DNA of 64,000 nt from Syncephalis fuscata (Eukaryota > Zoopagomycota > Zoopagomycetes > Zoopagales > Piptocephalidaceae): the NCBI GenBank assembly GCA_025786725.1, contig JAHLTZ010000013.1, positions 558,001 to 622,000 on the forward strand, given 5' to 3'. The notes beneath the pieces were generated by a model that saw only the letters and a list, made by a program, of their open reading frames with translations, was not told the DNA's origin and made no database searches. The position numbers and the translations under genes are program-made. How positions within the stretch are numbered: the stretch's first letter is position 1; every line of letters begins with the position of its first letter. Of the stretch, positions 39,720-51,985 are shown in pieces.

Positions 39720-39810
39720 TAATGGTATATGCATACTGGATATTAAATCTACGATGATGAGTATTTGATGATTGATGTCGTTCATCGCCCACCATCATGT
39801 TCAATAGAAC
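39720..39810 (+). repeat. Dispersed repeat tail copy
   Basis: Plus-strand match to 8,790-8,870: TATGCATACTGGATATTAAA, GATGATGAGTATTTGATGAT and CGCCCACCATCATGTTCAAT. Confidence 0.65.
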
Positions 39811-40357
39811 GAATGTTTAATTTAAATGTGTAAATAATCAATTTAGTTATTTGATCCCAAACTATTCTAAATTATTAATGAATTGTTTAATATTCTGTAG
39901 TAAATAATATAAATAAATTACTGATAGTCTTGTTAAAATGAGCAGTATTAATGGAGCAGTACTAAATGCAACTAACTGCAATATGTCTATTTGCTTTTGA
40001 TTTAACTCAATAAAAAACTAAATAGGATATATGATAACATATTTTAACTATTCTATTTGGAGTAAAATAATAAACATATTATTAATGTTACACTAGCCTT
40101 GAATGGTTGTTTTAATTAGTAAATTGTATTGATTCAATCAGAGTCGATTGAATTAATCTGAATTAATTTGCGATTGAAGTCGTCACCACTGCCCACTTTA
40201 TTTGTCCTAAAGAACTTACAGCTCTGTTACTATTACTATTATCGCCACCACCACAATTATAACCACTACTTTGTTATCGTCATTAGCGCACATTGGCGTG
40301 CTTTCTATTTACAGATAAACAAGCATATTAAACTTATTAACCAACCACTCAAACAGC

Positions 40358-42669
40358 ATGTCTTTGCGGAAAGGCGCTGTCATTGGCGTTATAGCCATTG
40401 CATCGCTGCTGGTCAATCCGCCAGTTGACGTGTGCGCAGACAAGCACAAGGCGAGTGACCAACCACGCGGTGTATCAAAGTCAAGTAAGTTAATAGCACC
40501 TACTGTACTGCACTGTATTAATAAATGGCTGACGTATTGTTTTATTTATAGAGGCGGCATTGTATGTAGCCAAAGACGGCATGTTCGCTTGCTTAGATGG
40601 TTCGCAAATCATTCCGTTTGAGCGTGTCAACGACGACTATTGCGATTGCTCGGATGGCAGTGACGAGCCAGGTATAACTACTAGCTATAATATTAAATAA
40701 ATAAACAAAGCTACTAACATTAATTATTATAGGCACTGCCGCTTGTCCTAACGGCGTATTTCATTGTGCAAATCGCTGGCATCGTCCGGCGAATATCCCA
40801 TCATCGCGTGTTAATGATGGCCTTTGTGGTAAGTAGTAGGTGTGTGTATATATGTGAATACGTGTATACGTGTGTGTGTGTGTGTTGGCTTAAATAACAT
40901 ACTAATGGCCATATTGTGTAACTATTTAGATCCACGATGCTGTGACGGTAGCGATGAATACGACGGCAAGGTACAATGTCCAAATCGCTGTAAGGAAATT
41001 GGTGCGGCTGAAAGGGAGAGCCGTAAACAGCTCAATGCTGTTAAACATGAAGTAAGTGATGTGTATATGTATTTAGTAAATACTTAGCGATATATAGGGA
41101 GGTAGAAAGCGATTAGAATACATAGCTATTGGCACGACCGCCAAGGAAGAAAGAGAGCAGAAGTTGGCCAATTTAAGACGCGAAGAATTAGAGTTAAGGG
41201 CACAGCTTGAAGAATTAAGTGGTAGGTTATTTTAATTAATTATTAATAAGAAAATACTATATGGTTAATATAAATGATCAAATAGCGGCCAAGGAACGTG
41301 TAGAAGCAGTAGAACAAGCTGAATCTGAGACACCACAAGCAAGACGTCTACAAAGTAAGTATAGCATGTATGCATTTATAGTATATTACTTTATTTACGC
41401 CCATCATAGCTTGCAAAGATCATAATGCAGATTTGGAAAGGAAGATTGATACTGCCCGTGGCCGTCTATCAATTCTACGCGGCGATATTGACAATTTGTT
41501 AAATATTCTAAAGGATATGAAGGAGAATCATAATCAAAACTATCACGATATGGCAGTCACTCATGCCATTTCAGCCTATGATGCACTTGAGAACCAGCGA
41601 GCTGCACGCTATGAACCCAATAACGACAACGATCTAGCTGTATCAACGGATAATACATGGATCGGTGATGGTAAATCAAATGCTATTAAATTGAGTAAAT
41701 ATTAATGATGTATTTAATAGAATATACCGATACGATACCGACCTCTTCAGATGTTGTATCATCAGTATGGGATACGGTAAAGAGTTGGGTTGGCTTGTAT
41801 TCACCGTCAGTTGATGAAATTCTACGTGGTGTACATAATGGACAGTATCCAGGTAAGCTATTCTATAACACTTACTAGTAATACATGTAATTGATTGTAA
41901 TTATTGTGTTAGATGGAGACGCATTGCGTAGTGCTTACAATACAGCGAGGCTCGTAAATCTGATGTGGAACGTGATATACGCTCTTTGGAGAATAAAGAG
42001 TCGGTTGATTATGCTCCTGATCAGCGATTTGCCTCTCTAGATGGCAAATGCTATACATTAGATGTTCACGAGTAAGTGTTATTGTCATGGTGTAGTGTAT
42101 GACATACTAATTAATGTATTAGATATACATACGAAGTCTGTATGTTTGATAACGTTCGTCAAAAGAAACAAGGAGAATACAGTGATACTGATCTTGGGTA
42201 ATTAGATCAACAGTAACAACTGTATTAGTAATTAATAACTAATGGTTTATTCGTTAATTTGCATGTATTTAATGTGTATAGACGATTCCGTGGATGGGAT
42301 TTATCGGCACCACCAAATGACAGTGAAGCCAAGTATCGTGTAATGCGATTTGAAGAGGGACTGCAATGCTGGGATGGGCCTCAACGATCTGTTAAGGTAA
42401 ATAGCTACTATTAAACAATTGATCGCCAAGTTACTAATGCACGTTATTACTATTGTATTACTATTTATTTATAGGTTGAGTTGACGTGTGGCATTGAAGA
42501 AAAACTATTATCGGTTGAAGAGCCAGAAAAGTGTGTTTATTTGATGAAGATGACCACACCAGCTGTATGTCCACTGCCTACTGATACTGATGAAAATGCC
42601 GACACAAAAGATGATGGTGATTCATATGAGAATGGTTCGTTTAAAGATGACATTCGAGACGAGCTTTAA
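40358..42669 (+). CDS. GTB1: Glucosidase II beta subunit (ER glycan processing)
   Basis: Twelve exons (40358-40484, 40552-40671, 40733-40828, 40930-41051, 41098-41221, 41286-41354, 41410-41670, 41721-41852, 41913-42071, 42123-42197, 42282-42396, 42475-42669). A signal peptide ([19 protein letters not shown]) precedes two LDLa-like Cys-rich modules ([14 protein letters not shown] and [10 protein letters not shown]), a coiled coil and the C-terminal MRH lectin domain ([17 protein letters not shown]...GRFRGWD). The protein ends in RDEL, an ER-retention signal. It supports the alpha subunit in trimming glucose from N-glycans. Exon 9 is one base short: after YNT the frame must shift to give [16 protein letters not shown], near 41,945. 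The other exon phases agree, pointing to an indel error. Confidence 0.92.
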
Positions 42670-43015
42670 ATAGTATATATATATATACATGTGTATATAC
42701 ATATATAATTACATATCTATTATTCGGTCATGTTGATGGCAATAGTAAACATCGTTCAATGATTAAAACTATTGATATTTGTTGTTGTTAAATACAGTTA
42801 TTACATGTTTAAATTATGTTAATGCTTGTCATTCATATATCGTTGATAAACAACATAGTCAGAGATATTTATTTATGGTAGACAAATGCGAAAATTGAAA
42901 GAAAACTGAATTGCTACCTATCACTGGCACATATTGTTTAAGCGAGAAAAAAGAAAGGTCAATGGCGAGGTATATTTGAGTGTGTGTATTTGTATGTCTG
43001 TCTTGAACCAGCCTA
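42670..43015. other. Convergent 3' spacer
   Basis: Between GTB1 and GDI1 stops; an AT-rich (TA)n run at about 42,676-42,705. No gene. Confidence 0.6.
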
Positions 43016-44517
43016 TTACTCTTCTTGTGCTGGGCGCTGCTTCAATACGAGGTCGGTGCCAGTAACGCGCTTGTAAATGTTTTTGACATCATCACAGACG
43101 GTGGCAAAGTGGCTAGTAGCATCATAGGACTTGCTAATAAACACGTTGTCCTTGGTACCATCTTCAAGTGGCTCTTCCAAGTCGCTAACGGTAACAAACT
43201 TGTCTTCAATCTTGCCAAGTAGTTCAAGAGCTGGAGCAATCTCTTGTTCTGGTCGGTCCGTTTCGGCAATGGTGGAGATGGTGGCGAGATAGTAGCCGCC
43301 AAGTGCTACATTCTGAGCGGAAGACACAGAGGCAATGTAAATATCGTGCTTGCGGTTAAGCTGATCTTGTGGAATAATGATCTGAGAAGAGTCGCAGTCA
43401 TTCGTGTTGGGAATTGGATGACGTAGCAAGCAGATGCAACGCACAATGCGGCCAGTCTTGCGGGTCTTGCCTTCAAAGTAGCTTGGATCGCCGATAATTT
43501 GTGTAGCCTTGGCTACTTCATCACCGGAACGAATGCCAGTGAACTTGCCTTCAGCATCGTAGATAACCTCATCGACCTTCTTGTCAAGCATATAGGTGCC
43601 GCCATAGATAGCCGATAGACGGGCAAATCCTTGTGGCAATTCACCTAAGCCATACAATGGATAAATGTATGGGCTCTTGCCAAATCGGTTCATAGACGTG
43701 ACGTAAAGAACAAGACGCTTTTGCACTTCGATGGCTGGCTGTTCCAAGTAGTCATCGTTCAAGTAAAGAGCCATAGCATGGCCGACAAAGCCTTGAGTGG
43801 CCTTTTCAAGACCAAAATGGGCATAGACATCCTTCATTAGCGTCTTAGTAAGATCCATATCTATTTAACTATGTTATTAGTGCATTCATCTAGATGATCG
43901 TTACTAATACTTACTCTTATGGGTGGCTGGGTCATCTTGGTTGTATTGGCTGGCGTATTCAAGGAACTTTTGCAGACGGCGCTTCTCAAACATGCCTACC
44001 AATGGACTGCTTAATGCCTCAGCACCAGTGCTAGGAACCTTAGAGAGAACCTTATTAGCGTAGACATAGCTGCCGGCAATTTGCTTGAATTCTAGATAGC
44101 GGGTAACATCTGTATGCGTCAATACTTTGACCAATTCGCCGCTGGCCATCATAAACTTGGGAATAAGGTCGACGTTCCATTCACGGTCAGCACCTAGAGC
44201 ACTGGGTGGTGCTTCACCATCGCGGAATTTGCCAAAGAGCTGTTATTAGGCAAGATTAGTACACCAAGCTGCTATTACGCGTATCAATGCGCGTACTTAC
44301 CTTGGTCAAGTTAAGCGATGTACTTTCGCCGCCGTAGTAGTCGTTGCGATCGACGTGTAGCACTTTCTTGCCATCAACCGACAACAATCCAGAAAGGATG
44401 CATTCGGTAAGGCCGGTACCAACAATAATAACATCGTATGTCTCATCCTATATGCATACAAGTACAATGACACATCAGCAAGTGTTACGACATAGCAGAT
44501 AGTCTAGCACTTACCAT
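43016..44517 (-). CDS. GDI1: Rab GDP-dissociation inhibitor
   Basis: Four coding exons: 44517-44515 (the ATG alone), 44447-44301, 44239-43915 and 43860-43016, giving 439 aa, the usual family length. N-terminal [20 protein letters not shown] is the Rossmann GxGxxG-type motif. Sequence conserved region blocks follow: [53 protein letters not shown] and MSRFG-like [20 protein letters not shown]. It extracts GDP-bound Rab/Ypt proteins from membranes and recycles them. The first intron directly follows the start codon. Confidence 0.96.
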
Positions 44518-45369
44518 GGCTGGAGTAGTAGTTAGTGATGGTTGTATGGAGTATAGATGTAGATAAACAGCACGGCTAGTAGTTAGCGGAGCGTACGAGA
44601 GTAAGTAAGTGAGTGTAGAGGAAAAGGCAGTAGTTGGTTAACAGAACAAGTGGCGACGAGGACAAATGATGAGGAGAATAAAAGCACCACGATAAGGCTG
44701 ACGCAGACCTCTCTAGTTATCCAGTTTTGGGGAAGGCACCACCTCATTAATGCTGTGCTGTACTATTCTTTCCTTGTGTGCTGTGTGGCAGTGTGGCCGT
44801 ATGCGGTCCGACCAGCAAATGGATCATGGAATGGTGGTGGTGTGCTGTACACGTCAGTCAGTTACTGAGCATTCATTCACACTGCCATCTATCATGTGCA
44901 CATTAAGCCACGCGCTAATATCACCACGCATCGGCAGCATGTACATTAAGCTAGAAAGCAAGTTAGCGACGCATGTTAGTGGCCTACCGATGACTTCCCT
45001 GGTCAATTTTGGTATTTTCACGTTGCATACGCGCACGCGCCCACACGACTCGGCCTTGGGCGTCGTGCGATATATGGACGATGAATTAAGGGACCATGTG
45101 CATGCACATACGTGCAATTTAGTCGACCGGCCTGTTTGAACGAACTCTGTTAGTGGTAGTATCTCTGCTTCAGCTCTACTTTACAACCTAACCTGAATTG
45201 AACTAAATATAGATAGACAGACAGATGGACAGATATACTTGTTACGACTGTCTATAGATGTATCAATCTGTGTGTGTGTATTAATCTTTGTGTGTAATAT
45301 CCTCTTATTTGCATACTCTCTTTTTCAATCTTCATCTTTGATTCTTATTGCCACTACTGATTTGACAGC
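44518..45369. promoter_or_regulatory. Divergent promoter region GDI1 / NDUFB8
   Basis: About 850 bp between two divergent start codons. The overlapping ORFs on both strands have no homology features. Pyrimidine-rich just upstream of NDUFB8. Confidence 0.45.
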
Positions 45370-46203
45370 ATGATCTATCGATCGATTCTACAGGCTGCGA
45401 GTACTGCTCGTCGTCAATGCTCGTTGAAGCATAGCACAGCACTAAACACTAATGCTGTGCGAGTATTCTCAACCAGAACAGTAGTCGCGCGTTCAGGAGA
45501 AGCACGCTTTCCTGGCGAGAAAGTAACGAGTGACCCGCAAATAGGCGACTATCCCAATCTTCCCTGGGTCCACTACGAGGACAAGAATCCGCTCAAATAC
45601 TGGGATCGCCAAGGAAGGCGTAACCTAGGCGATACGGTAAGTTGTTTGGCATACACGCGTGAAAAGTCCGCGTGCTTTAAAGCATATATCATCCATACAC
45701 GTGGCATAGTAATCGTGTGGATGATGGATAAAATAACCGATTTGTGAAATAGCATAATTTGCTTAATGTAGATTTTCATAATAGCTAATATTGCATGGTA
45801 AATTGTTATTGATGTTGCTACTTAGGTACACGAACAAGATGAACTGTTGAATGCATTCTCGGCTGATATTCAGCCATTGACTGCTGGTCGCGCACTCTTC
45901 CAACTCGGTGTATTTGCCAGTGGCATTGCTACCATCTGTTTGGCCATCAAGTATTTATGCCAGAGGCACCACATGCAAGTATAATAATAATGGATTTAAC
46001 AAATGAATGCTAATTTATCTATTCATTAGACGAAACGCACTTATCCCTATGATGGACTAAGCAAAGAACTCGGCTTAGATCCGGCAGATCCCAATGAAGT
46101 CCGTGTGGTAAGTACTATTGATATCTATAACAATATAAAATATAATATTAATGATCAATATTGAGTATAGCCGGCACGTAACAGCAGTGAAGTCGTTATT
46201 TAA
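45370..46203 (+). CDS. NDUFB8: Complex I accessory subunit NDUFB8 (ASHI)
   Basis: Four exons: 45370-45636, 45826-45978, 46030-46107 and 46171-46203, giving 176 aa. A mitochondrial presequence (Arg/Ser/Thr-rich, ~40 aa) is followed by the conserved GDYPNLPWVHYEDKNPLKYW and RRNLGDTVHEQDE. Then come one membrane segment (LFQLGVFASGIATICLAIKY) and a tail with YPYDGLSKELGLDP. Its presence shows a respiratory chain with complex I. Confidence 0.9.
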
Positions 46204-46342
46204 ATCAAATAGCACATTTACGTTCATTTGTTGGTCGATTTGTTTGTTCGTAGATAAATTATCTTTTCAATTTATTACAAATGACAGATCTACTTAAATT
46301 AATTAACTAACTAACTAATTGATATAATAAGTGTATTATTTG

Positions 46343-47070
46343 TTATTTATGATTATAAAGTGTTTGAATGCACTGATTGATGTCCAATTCAGGAAAAAAG
46401 AATTTAATTTCTTTAATGGCCGTTTCAACCGAGTCTATATCATTATTAATATTTAGTACATTAGTAATATCAATGTTAATAACAAATATTACCTGAACCA
46501 TGAAATGAATTGCGTGTATCTGTCAAGCCATAAATGGCTCTTAATGTTGTTGGTGCATTAACCCGTGCTCTATTAAACTATTTAATCTGTGTACTCAATA
46601 ACAATCAAATAATATTTACCGAATTGGATGTGTTGGACCGATCAATGCTCGCCACCGTGCAATAGCCTGTTCTCCTCCCAATACCATGCTTCAAATGGAC
46701 CACTGATTACAATAGTTATATTATATATTAATATATTAATAGATGGTATTCAATTATCTGAATTACCTGCTCATATAGCCACATAGTCGCTCATAGAAGA
46801 ATCGACCTTTATGTTCAGCATAAATGCCGCTGCTCCATCGGTGTCCATAGAACAGAATGACGGCCAGTATCGTAAGCGATGCATCATTAATAGCTTGTTG
46901 AATGGCTTTACTTGTTCGTTATCAGCACAAACATCCGGCTTTAGTAGAGCAAGTGTTAATTGAAGCGAGGACGGTGTCGTAGACGGTATAGCCGTATCTT
47001 TTATACTACGCGTAATCATTGTATTTAATTGTCTATGCTGACCCATTCCACTACGACATAAACGCCACAT
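46343..47070 (-). CDS. NME6: Nucleoside diphosphate kinase, NME6-like, with two single-base frame breaks
   Basis: Four exons: 47070-46767, 46702-46620, 46569-46493 and 46434-46343. Conserved: LTLALLKPDVCA, AEHKGRFFYERL, SGPFEA, VLGGEQAIARWRALIGPT, LRAIYGLTDTRNSFHGSDSV (the active-site His is in the NxxHGSDS motif). The insert pattern and C-terminus fit the NME6 group (often mitochondrial). One base is missing near 46,904-46,911 (GTAAAGCC, needs one more A) and one near 46,684-46,690 (GAAGCATGG, needs one more A). With both restored the phases close at 185 aa. Upstream frame to 47,130 may be non-coding. Confidence 0.82.
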
Positions 47071-47299
47071 TGTAACTAATTGTTGAAACGGCAATAATAC
47101 ACCAATACTGTATAGAATAAAAATAAACATAAAATAAAATAGTAAAGTGTTAATATTATTTAATCAAGTGTTATAATAATTATTAGGATCCGAATCTACC
47201 CGTATTAAGTGGTATGGATTAGCGCACAATCTGCTGATATCTATCTACAACACTCTCCTTTTTCGTTTGATCATTCAAGAAAGTGCTTCTTTGTGAATC

Positions 47300-47560
47300 A
47301 TGTCAGCTCTTAACAAGTTCAACCACTTGATTGTGAACTCACTGTTCCGCCGTAATTCTGTGTTTCTTACCGGTATATTTGTCGGTGCTTTTGCCTTTGA
47401 GATTGGCTATGATGGCGTGACAGAGCGTATCTGGAAGCGATTGAATCAAGGGGTAAGTTTGCTATGGATCCCAACAGCTCTACTCGTAACTATAGTATAG
47501 TATTAACGCGTTTAAATCTAGCGTACCTGGGATGATATCAAGGATCGTTATACTGCTTAG
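47300..47560 (+). CDS. QCR9: Cytochrome bc1 complex subunit 9
   Basis: Two exons (47300-47452, 47522-47560) give 63 aa, the normal size. FNHLIVNSLFRRNSVFLTGI and FVGAFAFEIGYDGVTERIW carry the single membrane span and conserved FE..YD motif. The tail WDDIKDRY is typical of the family. It sits divergent to NME6 (230 bp). Confidence 0.93.
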
Positions 47561-48102
47561 ATTTCCATCTAACAACAACAACAACTATAAATACAGCGAA
47601 AATGAATAACATGACTACATATCGTGTGATTTACTATTTCAATGAACATTTTAGTTACTATTGTCTATTTATGTTACAATCAAGTGATGGATGTTCATTA
47701 TATTTACCATGAAATGTATACACACACATATATATAGCCACAAATACATAGAAAAGTATATGATGTTTGATAGAGCGTTATAATGATTGTAAATGAACCA
47801 ATAACTGTATTGCTTCGTGTTAACACCACATCTCTGTAACAATACAGGTGGATAGTTGATAGAAGAGAACGACAAGACTTTTATTCTATTAATAATACAC
47901 GACTACTATTCTACACAGTATATTACACTCTACTGGTGTGAGTACACCCTTATTGTTCTGTTGACTACACACATTCTATTCTATTCATTCTGAAGTAAGC
48001 GTAGTTACTCCGTCTATACCTGTTACTGCTACTGCGCTTGTGCTTGTTGTTCTTGTTCTATTAAATAGTACGCAGTCTTGTTTGTCTATAGTGTATTTAT
48101 CT
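47561..48102. other. Spacer QCR9 to PI4-kinase
   Basis: AT-rich 3' region, then a T/C-rich 5' leader of the kinase gene. No gene recognised. Confidence 0.5.
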
Positions 48103-50960
48103 ATGCAGCGTTATAGTTCTCGTCGTCATCAGTACCAGTACAGTAGTACGCCACCGCGAAAGACAAAATCACTCCATGCTCGACGTCGCCACTGGCTTCC
48201 ACTATTTATTGCCCCACCACGGCCCCGTCTAGTCATTAGTACAGCGTCGCCGCCTATCGACTATTCCAAGCACTCATGGTCTCTCTCGTCTCCTCACTCT
48301 TCTTCTGACTCCTCTTCCTTTCCCTCCCCTTCCGCTCAGCAACCGACGACTGCCATGCCATGGCTCAACAGTCACAGACCCATCAATATACTGTTAGATA
48401 CACCGCCAGCCATTGATTCTCCCTATTTGGCATCCAATTCATCACAGCCATCTATTCTACTATCAAGTAATAGACATAGTCGCCAAGAAAAGGAAGAGGC
48501 TGCAGAAGAAGAGGAGGAGGAAGAGTCTGATAATGAAGATAATGAAGAAATCAATGTACGGCGTCCATTGTTGGGAAAATTATCTCATCAACCAAAACGT
48601 CATCAAAATGATGGTAATAATTATGCGGTTTCAGAAGATTTAGTTACAAAACCTTTAGTAAAATTGTATCGACGAGGGAATAATGAAATGAAAGCTAGTT
48701 ATGCAGTTATTTATTCACCACTTTATACACCTATCAATACATCAACGTCTATTGCTATTCCATCTATTAAGAGTTCTATGGATGGACGTCATAAGGGATC
48801 TAGTGCTAGAATAGGTATGTCAGCATCACCTAGATCATCTGTGCCGGCTGTACCGGCAACGGATGAGGAGGGAACACTGAGACGGTCAACAAGACGAAAG
48901 CGTAAAGGGCGTAAGCGACAAGTAGATTTACGAATGAGTGTATTTCAACCACTTCCCAATGAATTAGAAAGTTGGCAGGTAAGTAAATAGTCCAGTAACA
49001 TTGATAGATACTAATTAATATTTGCTTGGTTAGACAGAAGTTGTTAGTTGTACACCATTTCATGCGCCTGTTAATAGCCGCGACTTTAACTCTAAAGTGG
49101 ATAGAGTCAAGATGGCTATTAATAATAATATACAACCGGAGAGAAATGCGCAAGGGTCATCCGGATCGTATTTCTGTAGAATGTTGTTACCAAATAGTGA
49201 TGAGGTGTCTACACGTTATCGATATGCGTTAGATCATAGAGATCCACCATTACAACGTACGCAAGTAGTGGGTATATTCAAACCAAAGAATGAAGAACCA
49301 TATGGACATTTAAATCCCAAATGGACTAAATGGCTACACCGTAACTGTTTCCCCTGTTTCTTTGGCCGTAGTTGGTAAGTAATATATACATAACTATATA
49401 AATATGTAAATTATTAATGATGCTAATATGTTTTTAGTTTGATTCCTAATTTGGGATATTTATCAGAATCGGCAGCATTTCTACTTGATCAAAGACTAGG
49501 ATTGAATATTGTGCCACATACTAATATTGCTCATTTAGCATCTACTTCATTCTATTATGGGAAGCGTAGACGTAGAAGAGCGAATAGAGAGCACAATGAG
49601 GAGGGAATGACTAGTACGGGGAATGACTATTTACCGCAAAAGATTGGTAGTTTTCAATTATTTGTTGATGGCTATGAAGATGCCGACAAGTTCTTCTCTA
49701 ATCATCCCTGGACTGAGGATGATGCACCTGAAGTAGATCCAGCAGTTGATTATACCAAGAAGAATGCAACTGCTGAATTTAGATGGTCAGCGTCTATTAA
49801 AAAGCAATTTCAAGAAGAATTTGAGAAATTAGTGATATTAGACTATCTAATGCGTAATACAGGTGAATAGATAGTATTGATTGCAAATTGTCAATGTATT
49901 TATTAGTATATTTGTAGATCGTGGTATGGATAATTGGATGATCAAGTGGTGTATGGCACCTGATGAACATCCAGCTGGTTGGTGTACTACAAGTGAAGAA
50001 GATTGTAGTCAATTACATACTACTGCCACTACTACTGCTGCTGCTGCCACTAATCATTATAATGTACAATCTGATATTATATTTAATGATCACTCAAGTG
50101 ATCATACGTCAAAGCAGGCTACTAGATCATTGCGTAATACAAATAGTGATTTAATTACACCAGAGTATTTATCTGGTCCATCTACAGCATCACCATCTAA
50201 TAGTACACGTCCTCATTTACATATTGCCGCTATTGATAATGGATTGGCCTTTCCGTGGAAGCATCCAGATGAATGGCGCTCTTATCCATTTGGTTGGCTT
50301 AGTCTGCCTTCTAGTATTATAGAGAGACCATTTTCGGAATTTACTCGACAGGCGATGCTAACTAAATTGACGAATCATCGATGGTGGGAGCGTACAGTGC
50401 AGTCACTCCACGCGCTATTCCGTCAAGATGAAGACTTCAACGAACGTATGTTTCATCGCCAATTATCGGTAATTAAAGGACAGGCTTGGAATTTGGTAGA
50501 GTGCCTAAGGGATCCGACGAAAGGCCCAGTTCATCTGTGTGATATGGTGGCCGTGGCAGTTATTGAGGAAGAGGTGGATGCGCCGTCACCGCTACCGGTA
50601 GATCCGAACCACCCGCCAGCCATACCGCTTACTGAACAGCAACTGGATGGAGATGGAGAGGAGGGTGGTGAATCACCGCCAAGGCCGCCGCATTCACTAG
50701 CTCGGTTAAAGGAGTCACGGTATAGACGTAGTGTCCATAGTTTGAGAAGTGCGACGAGTAATCGGTCACAGCACAGTAGACGTAGTAATCGCAGTGGCCA
50801 CGCTGCAGCCACCGCTACCGCTACTGGTACTTATCATGGGGCGTTGCCGCCTAACTATTTTGATGCACCGGCAGCAACAACAAGAACCCGACGGCGACAA
50901 CGTGTAAAAGAACGACTACAATTTCTCACACAAATACGACCTTGTTTTACATGGTGTTAA
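48103..50960 (+). CDS. LSB6: Type II phosphatidylinositol 4-kinase
   Basis: Exons 48103-48978, 49034-49374, 49438-49862 and 49918-50960 give 894 aa. The first ~290 residues are Ser/Pro/Arg-rich and disordered with an acidic KEEAAEEEEEEESDNEDNEE run. The catalytic part has GSSGSYFCRM (P-loop-like), VVGIFKPKNEEPYGHLNPKW, KWLHRNCFPCFFGRSCLIPN (Cys-rich palmitoylation-type CCPCC region), GSFQLFVDGYEDADKFF, DYLMRNTDRGMDNWMIKW and AIDNGLAFPWKHPDEWRSYP. It makes PI4P at endosomal or plasma membranes. Low-complexity inserts split the domain, so it is much longer than animal PI4K2 (~480 aa). The usual Asn of RGNDNW is Met here. An upstream in-frame ATG at 48040 is possible. Confidence 0.93.
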
Positions 50961-51982
50961 TATTACAAGTTGTTAGTGCTGATGATCCTGTTTGTTATTC
51001 ATATTAGTTGGTTGATTGATCAATAGTGTTTTTATTTTATTGATAAAGTAAATGATTAAATTGATCTATTGATTGGTGGCATTAATGGGATATGCATTAA
51101 TGCAGCGGCTGGTGCATGCACCTAGCTGAAAACCAAGCATTAATAATGCCCCTTGTTTGTATATAGCATGGCCATACTGCTGACAGTAAGATGAATGTCG
51201 CCGCCTTGTTTGTTAAAAGTCTGGCCTATGCCCGTGGCAAGTTCATGTTTCACACAACAAGCACCAAATTGTACGCAATTTAGGCGCCATCGGTGCACAA
51301 TTGAACGTGGGGCCGGATGGTGCGCAATGTGAATGATTTGATTGTTTGATTATATTGTGATTGGGTCTCAAATGACTATAGCCAATAAAATTCGCGCAAT
51401 TGAACTAGACATTCTTTCTATTGAAAATGAAACTAGGTGGTGAGTGACGTCAGTCATCAAAATATTTATTATCATAGATTTATTATCCAATATACATACT
51501 GAATATATGCATATATCCTTTATCATTGCCATTTATACTTTTACTATTGTATATCATTTTATAAGTAGAAAAGTAAAAGAAAATATAGCCAGTACAGTTA
51601 TCGTGTACAACAGTTTTGTATGTACAGTATTAACAGCAGTAGCAGATCGCACTATTATAATGATACTAAAGAGTTGTTCAATGACTATGCTAGCAGTGCT
51701 TTCTACATCATTGCTGTTGTATGTAAACTGCTGCTACATATGACAACTGTGGCGGCTACATACCGCCAAAGTCTTTATATGCTTTGGTTTACTATAGATC
51801 TGCAATGCTCTATAGTAATGACAAATCAAAAGACAAAATTTACAGCACATATTTAACATAGCATATAAAGAAGCCAGAAATGCACTTACCGTGTCAATAA
51901 AACTGTCAATACTAGTGATTGGAGTAATGAAGGTAAGATTACAAAAGAGCAATGCAAGTACATAGTGTAGAAGGTGTTTGTA
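50961..51982. other. Repeat-bearing spacer
   Basis: It includes the dispersed repeat tail in minus orientation (51,425-51,535) and the 3' part of peptide copy E. No independent gene is supported. Confidence 0.45.
51425..51535 (-). repeat. Dispersed repeat tail copy
   Basis: Minus-strand match to 8,755-8,885, at the 3' side of peptide copy E as in copy A. Confidence 0.6.
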
Positions 51983-51985
51983 CAT
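51734..51985 (-). pseudogene. Copy E of secreted peptide gene, mature exon lost
   Basis: The start at 51985 and exon 1 (MYKHLLHYVLALLFCNLTF, then PITSIDSFIDT) and the donor GTAAGTGCATTTC are conserved. After that about 170 bp containing the 5-Cys exon are missing or diverged; only the end (GATCTATAGTAAACCAAAGC) still matches. The frame happens to stay open for 84 codons and contains several Cys, so a recast protein cannot be ruled out. Confidence 0.5.

Larger units (their letters stand above)
36759..40357. other. 3.6 kb gene-free region with repeats
   Basis: The part at 36.8-38.7 kb is richer in G+A, includes a (CA)n run at about 37,860-37,875, and has no conserved ORF. A minus ORF (37,755-37,985) beginning with a weak signal-like segment is not convincing. 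From about 38,760 the sequence resembles the flank of the secreted-peptide repeat, followed by two inverted copies of its tail at 39,160-39,250 (-) and 39,720-39,810 (+). Confidence 0.45.

Noticed and set aside
44750-45139. 129-aa ORF in the GDI1/NDUFB8 promoter region
   Set aside because: No homology features, an antisense ORF of similar length overlaps, and it lies in a divergent promoter.
45826-45978. Possible frameshift in NDUFB8 exon 2 (alternative MPEAPHA reading)
   Set aside because: The annotated frame keeps phase with exons 1 and 3 using a GTATAA donor, whereas the alternative reading breaks the exon 3 phase.
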